A stretch of 64,000 bases of DNA, from contig JAALGY010000033.1 of NCBI GenBank assembly GCA_032358165.1, positions 3,162,001 to 3,226,000 on the forward strand. The letters run 5' to 3'. Shown in pieces: positions 1-12,845 of this stretch. Origin of the DNA: Diplosphaera chodatii (lineage: Eukaryota > Chlorophyta > Trebouxiophyceae > Prasiolales > Stichococcaceae). The notes under the pieces are model-generated. The model had not been told where the DNA came from. It saw only the letters and a list, made by a program, of their open reading frames with translations, and did no database searches. Positions within the stretch are counted from its first letter, which is position 1, and every line of letters begins with the position of its first letter. Position numbers and translations under genes: made by a program.

Positions 1-3000
1 CAACATCCATCACAGGACAGAAGGCCATCACAGGAAGGTTTGGGACAATATTGGAGATCAGTCTCACCTCTGCCCATCCGGGCACAAGTGTCACGCCCAG
101 TCCCAGACCCAGTGAGACCGCCAGGATGAACCGGTTGCGCCGTGCAAAGCCGTCAATACTGATGACCTGCACTCGAAAGCTGTACATCAAGACCAACCGC
201 ACAAGTTGTGCAGGGATGGAGCAGACGCAAAAACACAGCAACGCGCTCCTCTCTCTCTCTCTCTCCGCATTACAAAATGGTGCAAACGAATGGCTGCCAG
301 AAGATTGGTGAGGGGGGTGATCAAGCCCACCTTGAAGCCGGAGACACACACGTTTGCAAATAGGAACCTGCAGAGTGCCAAGGTGAGCAACAGTTAGGGT
401 ACATTCAGAGAAGACACTGCGACATGTGATGACAGGCGGTCGACATGCTGACATTCAAAGGGGCACTGGCACAGTAGTCAATCAGGTCGGGCACGTACGT
501 CGTCATCCCACCCAGGACACAATCTGCAGACATCAACAAACACTTGCATCGTTATTGTGGTAGTACATTACAACGATCAGCTGCCAGTGCTGCTGCTAGC
601 AGTGCAAATGAATCGCAGTGTTGTGGCTCCTTGCTGCACATGTGGGAAGAGCAGTATTGCGGCCACTGTGCGCCACAAGCATTCTGGAGCAGCAGACAGG
701 CTGCAGCTGCCAATACCGCATCACCTGGGATGGTCGTCACCCAGCCGCCGACCTTGGCCAGCACGCCAAAGATGATGAGCCAGATGCCGCAGGCTATGCC
801 GGCCCAGCGCGAGGCGCACCGCGTGAGCGCGATCACACCGTTGTTTTGCGCAAAGGTGGTGCTCGGCAGCGTCATCGCGATGGCGCCGAAGAAGGAGTTG
901 CAGCCTGTCACGCATGTTACACCATAAATCAGCAGAGGCGCTGATGGTGCTTGTGACCTGAAGGAAATACCTTGACTGATGACCATGGCAGGGTGCGCTT
1001 TTAAATGGAGCAATCTGCTTCACGCACCGTCCGCGAGGATGCCACCCTGGATGCGCCGGGCGTGCATGGTACCAGTGGTCGCCAGCATGGACGCCTCCTC
1101 AGTGGCCTGAGGCCGCATCAAAGCGTGTATCAGCAGGCTCTAGCCATCCCTGTAGCCTTGCATCTGCACAGTGCCATGGAGGCCCCGTGCTATGCCAGCA
1201 TCTCCACTCGCAACAACAGATTGGCATTTTGGAGTGTCATTCAACAAGACACGCACTGTGATGTCTCCGATGCCCTCCACAGCGACAACAATGAAGGACA
1301 CGATGAACGCTGCAGCGCACAGAGCTGAGATGAGGTTCTGTCATTGACAGCAAGGTGGTCCGGGACACAGCAGGGGTGACATGGTTTCCAGACTGGTTGG
1401 CATGCTGATACCATGCGCATGGCGAAGGAATCAAGGGGCTTACGCAGCAGGGCAGGCGCATAGAAGCCGATGCCGAACCACTTGACCCACAAGCTGCAGA
1501 CATAATGAGCACAGTTTACCTAAGCGTGCATAAGAGCATCGTGATAGGGTTGACGCACAACGACTGTCTATTTGATGTGAGCAGTTGGAGCATTGGCGCA
1601 TCGCTCACAATGTGATTGACTTTGCAGAGTCAATCTTGTCGTTGGTCACGAACTTCATGCCGTGGTCTCTTGCCAGCCATGCGACAAAGTACCTAGAGCA
1701 CGCTCACACCATCAGGTTATATGTACCATGTGCTTTTGGTAGGACGAACATGCAGGTGCGCAGAATGGCTACTGACCTGCACTCTTTCAAGTGAGCACTT
1801 ATGCAGGTAAACTCACCCGAACAGCAGTGCGATGACAACCTCGATATTGCGCAAGAAGGGCGACCTGCGCATGTGTAGGACTACCCATTGTATCGTGCTT
1901 ATGTGACCACAGTGCCAGAGCAATGGAGCGACCGCGACCATGCATCACTGCAGCATATGTAGGAAGCGCACCCGAAGAGCTCGATGAAGACGAGCATGGC
2001 GAAGACCAGGGCACCGAGGCCCACGTACGCAGCGCTGCCAAACAGCAGCTGCACCTCGCCATTGCCCGAGCACAATGGGACGATGGCGGGGGCGTAGCAG
2101 GTGCCCTGCAGCATGGAGCAGCGTATGTCAGACCAGAGGTCAGCAGGCCAGTCTGCACCTGTTCAAGTGACAGACACTGACCATACAGAAGGCAGCTGTG
2201 TTTGCCACTGGCAAGTGCTGGAGGTGGAAGGTGTTTCTACCGCGGTGCCGGTAGCAGAGTCGGTGAAGGTGGAGTTGGCACCAGTCGTCTGCAGCATCAG
2301 GGTAAATGTGTCTCGACAGTGCCACGCATGCATGATGCCTGTGACGCTCTGGTGCTTTCGAGTGCATGCTGCAGTAGAAAGCAAGGCAGGTTCTGCATGC
2401 CACTGCCGGTACCAATCATGTGACGTATGGCTGTCGCCGGTCTCACCGTGTTGGTGTAAACACATGGACCAAGCTCCTGTGGTGGCAGTCCCTGATGCAG
2501 CAGAGAGGCTGGCAGGGTGAGGGGAGTGTTCATATGACTGTCCCATGCGCTGTGCAAGGGACAAGAAACTATAAGCAATGCTTATGCTGTAGCTCTGTTA
2601 CACGAGGCCAGACTGTGTGCATACTGCGGAGTTTTGAGCGCAGAAGACGCCGCCCCCCCAGTCTGCGAGCCAATGAAGATCCAGGTTTTATTCACACCGG
2701 CGACTTGCAGGAACTCGATGCAGATCTGCAGGTCAGCAGCAGTCCAGCAGATGGAGCTGGCATGCATGCAGGCAGGATCCACTGTGATGACTATGGCCTC
2801 ACATTGCATGCCGGTGCCAATCAGTGCAGCTCCAATCACTGCATGTTCCGAGAACACATCCAGGGTTGATGTGATGACAAGCGCGGCTGGGCTTGCACCC
2901 AGAAGTATGTAAAGCACGACACCGCACTGGCACACATTGCGCTACAGGCGGAGTTCATGGCTGGGGGACTCACAGAAGATCGTGATGCCCGAAATCATGG

Positions 3001-4773
3001 GAGGAAATACGCGGCGCACGGCACGCGGCGGCATGAAGGAAATAGCAATGGTAGTGAAGCAGGCCACCATGATCACACCCATCAGCCGTCCCTGCACGGC
3101 TCAAGACTATACGCTTGCATTTGTGAGATTGCATGCAGATCAGGTGTTCGAGCCACCTTGCAAGGTAGTTGGGTGCAGCAGATGAGGCATGCGACAATGC
3201 TTCGTTGCATCTGAAGCACATGCACACGCATGAGGCTGCTCTGCACGCACGTAGGCAGTCTCCCAACTGTCGCCGTCATTCTGCAAGCAGTTGACAAACA
3301 CATGTTCGTTGTTGAACTCTGCAGACACAGGTCAAGCCATCTAGGACACCACCAGTGGGAGCTCCATTTCCTCCCATAGTGACCATGCAAAGGCCTCGGC
3401 GCACCATCATCAGCTCAATGCTCGACTGAGCAAGCGGCAGGAAGGTGAACGAGATGCCTGCAGCCGACAGGATGCCGTCAGGCACTACTAGAGAGGGCAG
3501 CCATGTTGCTGTAAGCCTGCTGGTGCGATCGGCTGTGGCGACGAGCTTACCGATCACAGAGATGATGCCTGTGCCGTAGTATAAGGGAATGAACGGGAAC
3601 TTGAGTTGGATAACCTGGATATGGCAGAGAGCAGTTTTGTCACCAAGCATGAGGAATGCTGAGGCTCCACAGGAACAGCTCCAATAGTCAAAGCACGTTT
3701 TCGTGCCGGCAACCGCGCATTGCTTTGCAGCAACTCACATGAATGATTGTGCAGATTCCTGACACGATCAAAGCGCTGCTGATGAGGAACTGCACAGGAA
3801 GAACGGTGAGCCATTCGGGCTATATTTCTGGAAACCATGCCATGACTGACGGAGTGTCCATCAACCGAACCGTGCAGGTGCAAGGCACACAAGCACTAGG
3901 TGTGTGTGATGCTGTGCCGCATGGTCGCTGGCATAATGAGCAGTCATGAGGTCGCAGCAGCACCTGTGTGATGCCAACGTCGTTTGCAGCAGAGGAAACG
4001 ATCAGCGGCGGGGTGATGAGACCGCCAACCATGGCGAGCGAGTGCTGCAACCCCATGATGGCAGCCAACAGGACCCCCAGCATCTGCGACACGCGTTGAA
4101 GTGAGGCCAATGCCAGAACAAAGCACAAAGCGATTACTGCCGCAAGTTTAACATGCAGGTCCGCACCTCATCTTTGCTGAAGAATGGCGGCGCCGCACGC
4201 TTCTGCTTCATGCACCAGGGCCATTGGGGCTGCACGACATCGCACGCAACGTGTCAGCCAACCTTCGTGGTAGCTCCACGGACCAGCTGAGAGTCGAGTG
4301 AGGATGTGCCGACGCGTGCAGGCTGAGCCATCATGCATGCATGGTCATAGGTTACGGGGGCCATCGCAGGCGTGGTCTGTGTGCAACGGATGGCCTGCTT
4401 GATGTCGCTGTCATATACATATCATAGACCATTGGCGCGGGACGCCTGATTGAAAGCCAGCAGGCACGCATCATCGAGCAAACGCTCCAACATTATTAGT
4501 CACATCGGGGAGGCACAAGCCAGCGCGCGTCCAGCAAGCCAAACGTCCCCCATCGACGTGACATCTTTGCACCAGGCACAGATTGGCTTGGTTTGCATGC
4601 GCGCGATCGCGTTGCTGAGGCATGGACCGTGAACACTCCCGCAGACGCGTAGGCGAAGGCCGGCAAAACCTCACCATGCATAGCGCGCGATAATCGTAGT
4701 CCCCGACCCAGAAGACCTTGGACCGCAACAGCTTCGTTGGGCGCATCTTAGGCTCCTCCATGCTCTTTTCCAT
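1..4773 (-). CDS. NCS2/NAT family purine (xanthine/uric acid-type) permease, 3' end cut by window edge
   Basis: Plasma-membrane proton symporter of the nucleobase-ascorbate transporter family, taking up xanthine, uric acid or related purines by analogy with fungal UapA/UapC. Start ATG at 4773-4771. The first exon (4773-4675) carries the GDYDY motif typical of UapA N-termini and splices to 4229-4167 (APPFF), then 4083-3964 (GLQHSLAM, the TM1 QH motif). Further exons include 3789-3739, 3614-3551, 3457-3405, 3280-3251 (30 nt), 3091-2974, 2838-2803 (36 nt) and 2105-1972. Pieces near 1640-1600, 1500, 1310 (EGIGDIT), 1110-1045 (RIQGGILADG), 930-725, 525-495, 375-320 and 170-68 follow. The NAT signature QNNGVIALTR lies near 855-826. 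At least 16 introns; the last window exon runs off at base 1. The family is certain; substrate is inferred from the fungal-like motif. Some mid-gene exons (2750-1700) are not fixed to the base. Confidence 0.9.
248..266. repeat. (CT)n microsatellite
   Basis: Uninterrupted CT dinucleotides inside an intron of the NCS2 transporter gene. No function is implied. Confidence 0.8.
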
Positions 4774-5652
4774 CGCGCAAGCGTCGCACAGCGCGATTTC
4801 AGGCTCCGTGCAGCTAGGGTCACCCCGACTCCGGGCTTCTCAAATGTTGCTGCAACGCTCGAATGTAGTGTTACCTTCGAAGCTGCCAAGTCAGATGTAT
4901 GTGATTCCGATCGTGCAACTGTGCGGACCGGGCTGTGCGGCAAAAGCTTCTGATGGCTATATCACGTGGATCCCCATGACCTTAGAATCCCTGAAAGTGG
5001 CCAGGATTGCGAAAGACGCGCAAACCTCGCATCAGCAGGGTTCATGACAAATGCACCAATACTCTCTGGCAGCGCTAGGCAGTGCACAGCGCGCCACTGG
5101 CAGGCACTGGTGCTGAAGGCTCGTATACGGCAGGGTTGCAGGGCCTGTTGAGGGCGGTTAGTTTGCGCTGGCTGGGCGTCGGGCATTGCCTCTGCACACA
5201 TACGGTTGTGTGTACTCGCAGCTGCAAGCCGGGCTGTCCGGGCAAGGCGGCAGTGGCTGTCGACTGCAGTATATGAGGAGACCTGCGCCGTGTTAGTGCA
5301 GCCGTTTTGGCATCGTACCGGCGGTGAGTGTCTCTTGTGTGCATGCGCGGCGCAACATGATGCCGCCTGGCCCCTCAGCAGACTGCCTCTGGCGGTCATG
5401 GGCGTCAGTTGGTGCACATCTGTGTTCGAGCAGGACAATGGTGTAGAATCTATATAGTAACTAGACGTCAACCTGCCCCCGCATGTTGCTGTGTGCGGTG
5501 CACACCTGGTGCTGAAATTAAGACCAGGGAGGGGCTGACTTACTGCATGCTACTTTGCCGTACTCTGCCAGAGCTTGAATGGCGCTGCATTCCTTGAAGC
5601 ATGCCCATCGGTGGTTCCGTACCCGCAGGGCCGCCGGGTGGCCGCTGCAGAG
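4774..5652. promoter_or_regulatory. Shared upstream region of the divergent NCS2 and POT transporter genes
   Basis: Spacer of 879 bases between the inferred start of the minus-strand purine permease and that of the plus-strand POT transporter. It must hold both promoters and 5' UTRs. No TATA box or known operator could be identified by eye, and no convincing third gene was found. Short open frames here lack family motifs. An upstream non-coding exon of the POT gene may also lie here. Confidence 0.45.
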
Positions 5653-8600
5653 ATGCGGTTTGATGACGATGCTGAGCGGGAGGAGCATGAGGACCAGCTG
5701 GGGCTGCTGGTCGACTCCCGCAATGCCAACGAGCTGGACGGGGCTTCGCAGGACTCGCAGCGCTCCACGCTGTTCACCGTCTGCCCATTCATCCTGGGTG
5801 CGGCTCCAGCATACACCCGGCACAGCCCGGGGATGCGGCTGGGGAGCTTTGGTCATGCAATGTGGGTCACTGGGGAACATGCATCACAGTGCTGACATTC
5901 TCCACTCCCCTACAGGCAACGAGTTCTGCGAGCGGCTAGCCTACTATGGGTGCGCAACCTCCAGCATGCCGCTGCACCAATTGCGCGCCTGAATATGAAT
6001 GTGGCGTGTTGACTCTGCATACCTGCTCTGTGGCATGAAGGCATCCTGGCAATGTGCGGGTCCTGTGCAGGCTGGCCACCAACCTCATCACATACATGCG
6101 CACGGAGATGTATGAGGAGCCAGCTTTTGCGGCAATCATGGTGCAGCTGTTTGAGGGTGCGCGTGCCACGTACAGCAGTGAATCACTCTATACATGGCGC
6201 ATGTGAACCACCCGCCCTGGCCGCTTACATCGGGGTCACAGGTGCAAATCTGCTCAAGTGTGCACTCCCTGTGGTCAGGCACCTGCTACCTCACGCCGCT
6301 CCTCGGCGCATGGCTGGCCGACTCTCGTTGGGGCCGCTACAAGACCATCCTGGTCTTCTCCAGCATCTATGTCCTGGTAGGTGGCGCAAAAGCTGCTCAC
6401 GGCACCCACCCTCAGTGTGCTGCATGTGGTCATGCTACAGCTCTCCTGTCTGGAGGCCACATGCAACAAGCTTTGGCCTTATTTTGGCTCAGCTGGCGCT
6501 GCGGTGTTGCAGGGCATGATGCTGCTGGCAGGCAGCACAACAGTGTACCAGGTGCTACCTGGTGCAGGCGAGAAGAAGAAGCAGAAGCTGCAGGTGCTGT
6601 TGCTCCGCGGTGACTGTCTGATGCTATGTATCACTTGTGTGCACGATATACCACATCTGCCGTGAACATGCATTCGCCACTGGGCGCAGGACTCCATATT
6701 CTATCTGTCACTGTATATCGTGGCATTGGGCACTGGCGGTATCAAGCCCAATGTGTCGGCCTTTGGCGCTGACCAGTTTGACGAGGCAAACCCCAAGGTG
6801 CGTCCGCTGCGCTGGTACACAGGTGCACAGGCCACTCCTGCTGAGCTGACTGCCCCATGTACCTATGAAGTGAAACGCTGTATCTTCTGTGCAACAGGAT
6901 CGGGTGGAGAAGGAGAGCTTTTTCAACTGGTTTTACTTCGCTATCAACCTAGGAAGGTGTGGTTCGTCCCAGGTCGTTCCTAACCCTAAATTGGCACTGC
7001 GTAAACCCTATGGGCCCCCAGGGCTAGCTGATGTATGCTGTTTCGACATCGTACCTCCGGAGTTTATTCAAAGGTCTGAGGGCGGTATACACCACTCTCA
7101 TGCAGTTTGTTGGCAGTGACAGCGATTGTCTACGTTCAGGTCAGTGCAGTACAGCAGTACAAGAGTACAGCAGCCTGACAGCATTTCATGCTGCAGCATG
7201 TGTCCGTGCAGAAAGCCTTTAAGACAACATAGCTAAGGTGCAGTGATTACAGCGCAGTGTTGCCAACATGCAGGATAACATCTCCTGGGCGATTGGCTTT
7301 GGCATCCCAGCGGCTGCCATGGTGTTGGCCATTGCCTTGTTTGTTGCGGGGTCGAAGAACTACACCCATGTGCCCCCGACAGAGAGGTAAGACTGGTGTT
7401 TTATTGCAGATGACTCCGAAGCGAACGTGTTGTGCTGCTGCACCCTCCCATGTTGAGCCAATGGTATTTGGTTTGTGCTTACACATGTTGCTTGTGCTGC
7501 CTGCAGCCCAGTGGAGCGGGTGGTGAAGGTGGTCAAGGCAGCCATCAAAAACAGCTTCAAGCGCAAGCGGCCTCAGACAGCGGGAAGCAGCTCCGGCTAC
7601 GACGGCCCTGTCAACCTCCCGGAGGGCATCGCCGCCGCGATGCGCAAGACGCACTCGTACATGTGGCTGGACAACGCGGTGAAGGACACCAGCGCGCCAG
7701 AGGGTGCGGCTTTGGCTTCCCACTTCCTGCAGGGATGCCAGCCCTCTGGCTCTGTCTGCTGTTTGGCACAGTGTTGCGCTCGCCCTGTCTGTAGACAGCC
7801 GAAACAGCTGTGCATCACAACTACAGGGCTGGTGGTGGAGGGGTACACCCCGGAGCAGGTGGAGGAGGTGCGCATGGTGGTGCGCCTGCTGCCGGTCTTC
7901 TTCACCACCATCCTGTACTGGACCGTGTACGCGCAGATGGGCACCTTCTTCATCATGCAGGCGCGCGGTGTCCCCATTTATGTTGTGACCGTACAGTTGT
8001 AGATGCTGCTGTATTTGATGCCGCTATCGCTCCGTGTAGCGACATTGGGTGCTTGCGCATGCAACGAAGCAGGCTGAACCGTGTCAGTGGAGTGGTGCAG
8101 GGCACACAGATGGAGCGCTCCATGTTTGGCGGCAAATTCTTCATCCCAGCAGCCAGCCTGTCGGTGCGTCTCAATCACGAGTTCGCATTTTGTCTCAATG
8201 TCAGGTAGCTGAATGTTGTGAGCGGTATGACCCAAGTCTATCTCGTGATTGATTACTGACCCTGATTGCTATATGTGTGCAGCTGTTCAACATCCTGGCC
8301 ATCATTGGCCTGATCCCAGTGTACGATCGGGTGTTCGTGCCTCTGCTCTCGCGGTTTGGCAAAAAGATGACACTCCTGCAGCGCATTGGTGAGCGTCTTG
8401 CAGACTCTTACTCTGCTAGTGGAGTGTCTGGACCATGTGGTGCCTTGCTGAGACATGGCATGCTGCCAGCGTCACTGCATCTGCTGTCGTTCGTCTGCAT
8501 CAATGCACCACTGTCCACGGGCACCTGGATCTGGGACCTGGATCTAGGAAGCAGTGTGCCGAAGCTCGATCACTTGAGCGCGGCAACACCTGCGCACTGT

Positions 8601-10398
8601 TGCCAATGCGCAGGCTGGGGGCTGGTGGTGTGCGCGCTGAGCATGCTGGTGTCTGCGTGGGTGGAGCACCGCCGGCTGACTCTTTTCCACAGCGGCGCCT
8701 TCCACAAGTCCACGGAACCTGACCTGCACCACATACGGGTTGTTGACATGTCCGTCTTCTGGCAGATCCCCCAGGTGTGCTGGCTGCTGCCTCCTGTCGT
8801 CCAGCACCTGCAGGATGCTGAGTGCTCGGTCTACATGACAAGAGGGCGAGTCTGGGGTTGCGCGTTCATGAAATCGCACTGTTGTGCTGACGTATGTTGT
8901 CCTGCATGCAGTACCTGCTGGTCGGCCTCTCAGAGGTGCGGGTGCTGACTTGCAACCTCGATTTGTGTATCCGCAGTGTCTCAGCTGCTCACGCACATCC
9001 ACAGCGTTCATGCACAAGCACTATGCTACCCTCTTATTGCACAAGCATACAGCCAATCACCGGTTGCGGTGAAGGCTCTATGTGTGACACCTTCGTCCGC
9101 ATGCAGATTCTGGCGTCGATTGGGCAGCTGGAATTCTTCTACGACCAGGCGCCCATGGTGATGCGCAGCTGCTCCATGGCGCTGCAGCTGCTGTCGGTGT
9201 GCATCGGCTCCTACCTGTCCGGCGCCCTCGTCTACTGCGTCGGCCGCTGGTGCGCCGGTCACGTATTGCAGAACTGCCAGTGTGCACAGTTCCCTGATGC
9301 GGTGAAACTCGTGCAGTGCATCTCGACCCGAAGTGTCAGTTTCCAGTCACTGACTGGCATCGTGCTGTTGGAGCAGGTCAGTGGGCATTGCTGGTGCAAA
9401 GCACGGATGGCTGCCGGTGAGCTGAGGGCACATTCTCTTATCCTGCATTATTCGTTCTCCTGCAGCGGGCCCGCTGCTCCAATCTTTTGATCAACACAGT
9501 TGCGTAGCAATTCATCCTGTTGCGCTGCAGAATGACCTGAACCATGGACGTGTGGACCTTTTCTTCCTGCTGCTGGCGGGTGAGATTCCTCGATGCTACC
9601 TTCTGTTGTGCTTCAGAACATGCCAGCTGCTGCAGAGGCCCTGCCTGCTGCCAGCACAAAGTGCCAGTCTTGCTCCAGCCGGTATGCTGCCGGCCCGCTG
9701 CTGATGTCTCTGCTGCCTTTCGCTTGGCTGGCAGCCAACTCCCACCTGCAGAGGACCATCAGCAGCATCGAGCCGTGCCACCGCAGGCCTGATGCTGGTC
9801 AACCTGGTGCTGTTCCTGTGGGTGGCGTCGCGCTACGAGTACAAGGCGCTGGACAAGCCGCGGGTGTCGCCGCCCAAGGCGCCCCGCGGCACCGCGCCCC
9901 GCTGGGTCCGCCCCCGCGTCGTCTCCGGCGTCTCCGTGGTGCGGGGCCCCTGAACCCTAAATCACAAAGCTCCCTCCTTTGTGACGTGCTGATGATGTCG
10001 ACGCGTGCAGCGTGCAAGCGAGCGGACAGGAGCAGGATGGCCACAAGGACGGACATCGCTGGGCTCCCTCTTGTGCTGACTTGGTCGCTGCTTATTCCAC
10101 CTGGTTTTGCTGTGGTTTCAGTGCACGTCGTCCAACTCGCATCACCGGTCGATTCATGCTGCTGAAGGGGATGCGATGGCCTGTACTGTTCTGCCCGGGT
10201 CATGCAGCGTCGTCAAAGCATTATTGCACATGCATGGTGTGTGACACTGTCCGATGCCTGTGCTCGCAGCCGCGGCCGGGTCAGACGCGCGGGATCGACA
10301 TCGTACGCGGCGCCAGCATGCACCCCGAGGAGGACGTCGGCATCTACGGCCGCTCGCTTGCGTTCCAGGGCCAGCAGCCCGCCTTCCCGCTGCGCTAG
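5653..10398 (+). CDS. Proton-coupled POT/NPF family transporter (peptide/nitrate type)
   Basis: Major-facilitator protein of the PTR2/POT family, which moves di- and tripeptides, nitrate or other solutes with protons. The model has 20 exons in consistent phase: 5653-5797, 5916-5949, 6071-6156, 6279-6376, 6513-6551, 6690-6797, 6898-6956, 7106-7139, 7274-7386, 7507-7703, 7827-7960, 8101-8163, 8283-8388, 8614-8774, 8912-8935, 9107-9249, 9377-9416, 9531-9579, 9787-9938 and 10270-10398. Seen in it: the ExxER proton motif (EFCER) in exon 2, the PTR signature [32 protein letters not shown] and [11 protein letters not shown], and [17 protein letters not shown] near the end. The intron after 7960 starts with GC, because every GT choice there breaks the frame. 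A charged loop (KRKRPQTAG) follows TM6, as usual. The start is the first in-frame ATG; an upstream exon is possible. Substrate is not predictable from sequence. Confidence 0.92.
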
Positions 10399-10834
10399 GA
10401 GGTGACGCATCATCACAGTACAAGCTCATGCAGGCGCACCACCAGCTGCCGCCGCTGGAGATGCGCACCGTGCAGCATGCTGAGGCGGCTGCTTCACCCC
10501 CATGCGGCTGGGGTTTCAGCATGGTGCTCCCGAGATGGCAAGACTAGGTGTAAGAGTTCAGTCTGGCGGGGTTGCGATGTGTCATCAAGGCGGCGCTGCA
10601 CTGAAGTTCCCCGCTCATATTCACCTCGCTCTGCCATGCTTCATGCTTGTTCTGTGACTGTAGCAGCATTGCGGCAACCTTTGGTATAGAGCTGCTGTCG
10701 AGCATGCAAGTTCCAGGACTTGATATTCAACCACCACATATCGTTGTCAGCGTTCGGAGTTGGTCAGGGTCATATAGTCGAGAGTGAGAAGTTCGTATAA
10801 CAGCTGCCAGATTTATGAGTATGTCAAAACGCAG
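10399..10834. other. Spacer between convergent POT and NSE3 genes, with a TGTAA polyadenylation-type motif
   Basis: The 3' UTRs of two convergent genes. TGTAA at 10549-10553 (plus strand), 151 bases after the POT stop, fits the usual green-algal polyadenylation signal. No gene seen. Confidence 0.5.
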
Positions 10835-12845
10835 TCAAGCGCCGCCGGCGTCTATTGTCTGCAAGGCAGCACAGCCATCAGCTCAGCATCAGGGATGCGG
10901 ATGCCCGAAACTACGTGTTGGCAAGGCATCTCCCAATGGCAACAACTCTGCCATCATCAACATCAGAGCATCTCTACCTGTCTGATGAAGTCATCGACCT
11001 TTGCCCTGGTGATCTCGTCGTCAGCATTTGTGCCCCACTCATATGTCTTCCCTTGGTCCCCGCCCCGCCCCTTCTGCTCTCTGAGATACCTGCAACCAGA
11101 ACATGCCAGCGATGGCCATACATCTCGCACGACTGTGCCGTTTCAGGCGAAGCACCGATTCAAGAGAGAACGCTGATCCCTAAGTGCGGAACTGCATCCT
11201 ATAAATGCAGCGTACTTCTTCTGGATCATGGCCTTGATGCGATCCTCGGGCTTGCCGAACACAGGGTGCGCCTTGGACGTTGGGCCAACCTGGATACCCA
11301 CATCGTCCAGCAGCCGCCAAAGGTCCTCTGCAGGCAACGGATTCCGAACTGACGCCAAGCACATTACAGAGTAGTATTGTCAGACCCTCATCGGTACCTG
11401 AAAACAGATCAACAGCAACAGAATGTCCGACTGACAGATGACAATCCAAAGGTGCAGAATACAGCACCTCGACATATCCTTGCCAGGAGAACGGTGAGCA
11501 CAGCTGTGCAGCAGGTGCTTAAGCTTGCAGACCGCCAGCTCACCATCAGAGATGCGGTCGCCATTCATGACGATGAGCGCGAGCACCGTGAGCTCGAAGG
11601 CCTGCGTCGGCAGTGCGTCTGGCACGCGCCGCTGCAGGAAGTCCTTGCGCACCGCCTTCGGCAGGTAGCTGCGCAGCACGTAGTACTTGGCGCCATCGTC
11701 TGTGGCTGCAGCATCAACACGGATGCTTTGTAAGGGGCACAGACATGTCGGCCTGTCGACCAACATCTCAGCAAGCGTGCATGTTCTCGTACGGTGCTGA
11801 TAAGCTTCAGGAGAGCCAGTCAAGGCAATGCGTGACATGCAGTGACTGGCACACATCCTGAGGAAGGCGACCACCTGCGTTTGTGCGGGCAGAGGGGATC
11901 CTGATCTCCTTCATCTCCATGCCCAACGCATCAGGGAACTTGGCCTGCGCCAGCTTGATGACCATGGTGGAGCTGCCCTTCCGCTGCGGGGTGACACATC
12001 CATACATGTCAGCATTATTGCACGATTGTGTCATTGTGGCGTGCTGCACGGCTGCGGCTGCAGCTGCAGAACCACAATCACGTCCCAGTTGTCACCCTGC
12101 AGCTTTTCGAAAAAGCAGGTAGTTCACCATGGTCTTGCACAGCTCAGCTGCAATTGCAACGTCTGTACCTGCGCCGGAAACAGCTTCGCAAGATCAGCGC
12201 GGGGCACCGGCACGTCCGGCTTGACCTGGTTGCGAAACACCATGTGCCGCATCACGTCCCTCACAAGCTTCTCCTCCTCCTGCAGACGATGGACAGGCAT
12301 TTTCACAGATGTGACTGTCAGCATGCAATCGCCAGGGAGGTGGACTGCGAGAGCCACAGGGTGTCACGCTGCCAATCATGGTCGTGCACGACAGGGCACT
12401 CACGGTTGCCGATAGCGCTGTCTTGGACTCCCCTGCTGCGCGCTCGGCCTCCGTCTGGTAAAATCGGAACTGCATTTGAGAGGGCGCCTTCTGTCAGAGG
12501 AGCGCAGCCCATCAAAAGACGGTTGCTCGGTGCCCTGATGTAAAGAACCCTTGCCTCGTTCTCGTATGTCTGTAACTCCTCATCTTCTTCATCGAAGTAC
12601 GGGTTTGGCTGTGAAGAGTGGCGAGAGGGCTGCGCGCCACCATCGTCTATGGGCGCAGCAGCTCCGAGGTCCTCTGCAGCTCGAACACATATCATCAGTG
12701 ACGCAGGGCATACAGTTGCAGGGTGAGCTGAGCTCTGGTGTAAGCATGGCAAAGCACGCAGTGCAAGCTGCTTACCTTCAGCATCCAACTCGACAGTTGT
12801 CTCAGCTACAGCCCGGCGCTTGCGACCAGATCCTGACTTGACCAT
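10835..12845 (-). CDS. NSE3: MAGE-domain protein, NSE3 subunit of the SMC5/6 complex
   Basis: Non-SMC element 3 binds NSE1 and NSE4 in the SMC5/6 complex and contacts DNA during repair and chromosome segregation. Nine exons in consistent phase give 299 residues: 12845-12776, 12673-12555, 12469-12404, 12279-12169, 11983-11875, 11699-11544, 11348-11216, 11089-10978 and 10858-10835. The acidic, basic-tipped N-terminus (KSGSGRKRR) is followed by the MAGE homology domain: EEEKLVRDVMRHMVFRNQ, KGSSTMVIKLAQAKF, AKYYVLRSYLP, LALIVMNGDRISDGEL and HPVFGKPEDRIKAMIQKKY, then YEWGTNADDEI and FIRQ. The intron after exon 2 has a GCAAGG donor. MAGE proteins outside mammals are normally single-copy NSE3. The motif order and length match that family well; the start ATG is directly followed by good coding sequence. 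Confidence 0.85.

Noticed and set aside
552..1013. Unspliced 153-codon minus-strand frame as a separate gene
   Set aside because: Its middle is an exon of the NCS2 permease containing the NAT signature. The ends are intron sequence.
12080..12130. Additional NSE3 exon encoding VNYLLFRKAA
   Set aside because: No donor gives a phase compatible with the next exon, and joining 12169 directly to 11983 restores the MAGE domain.
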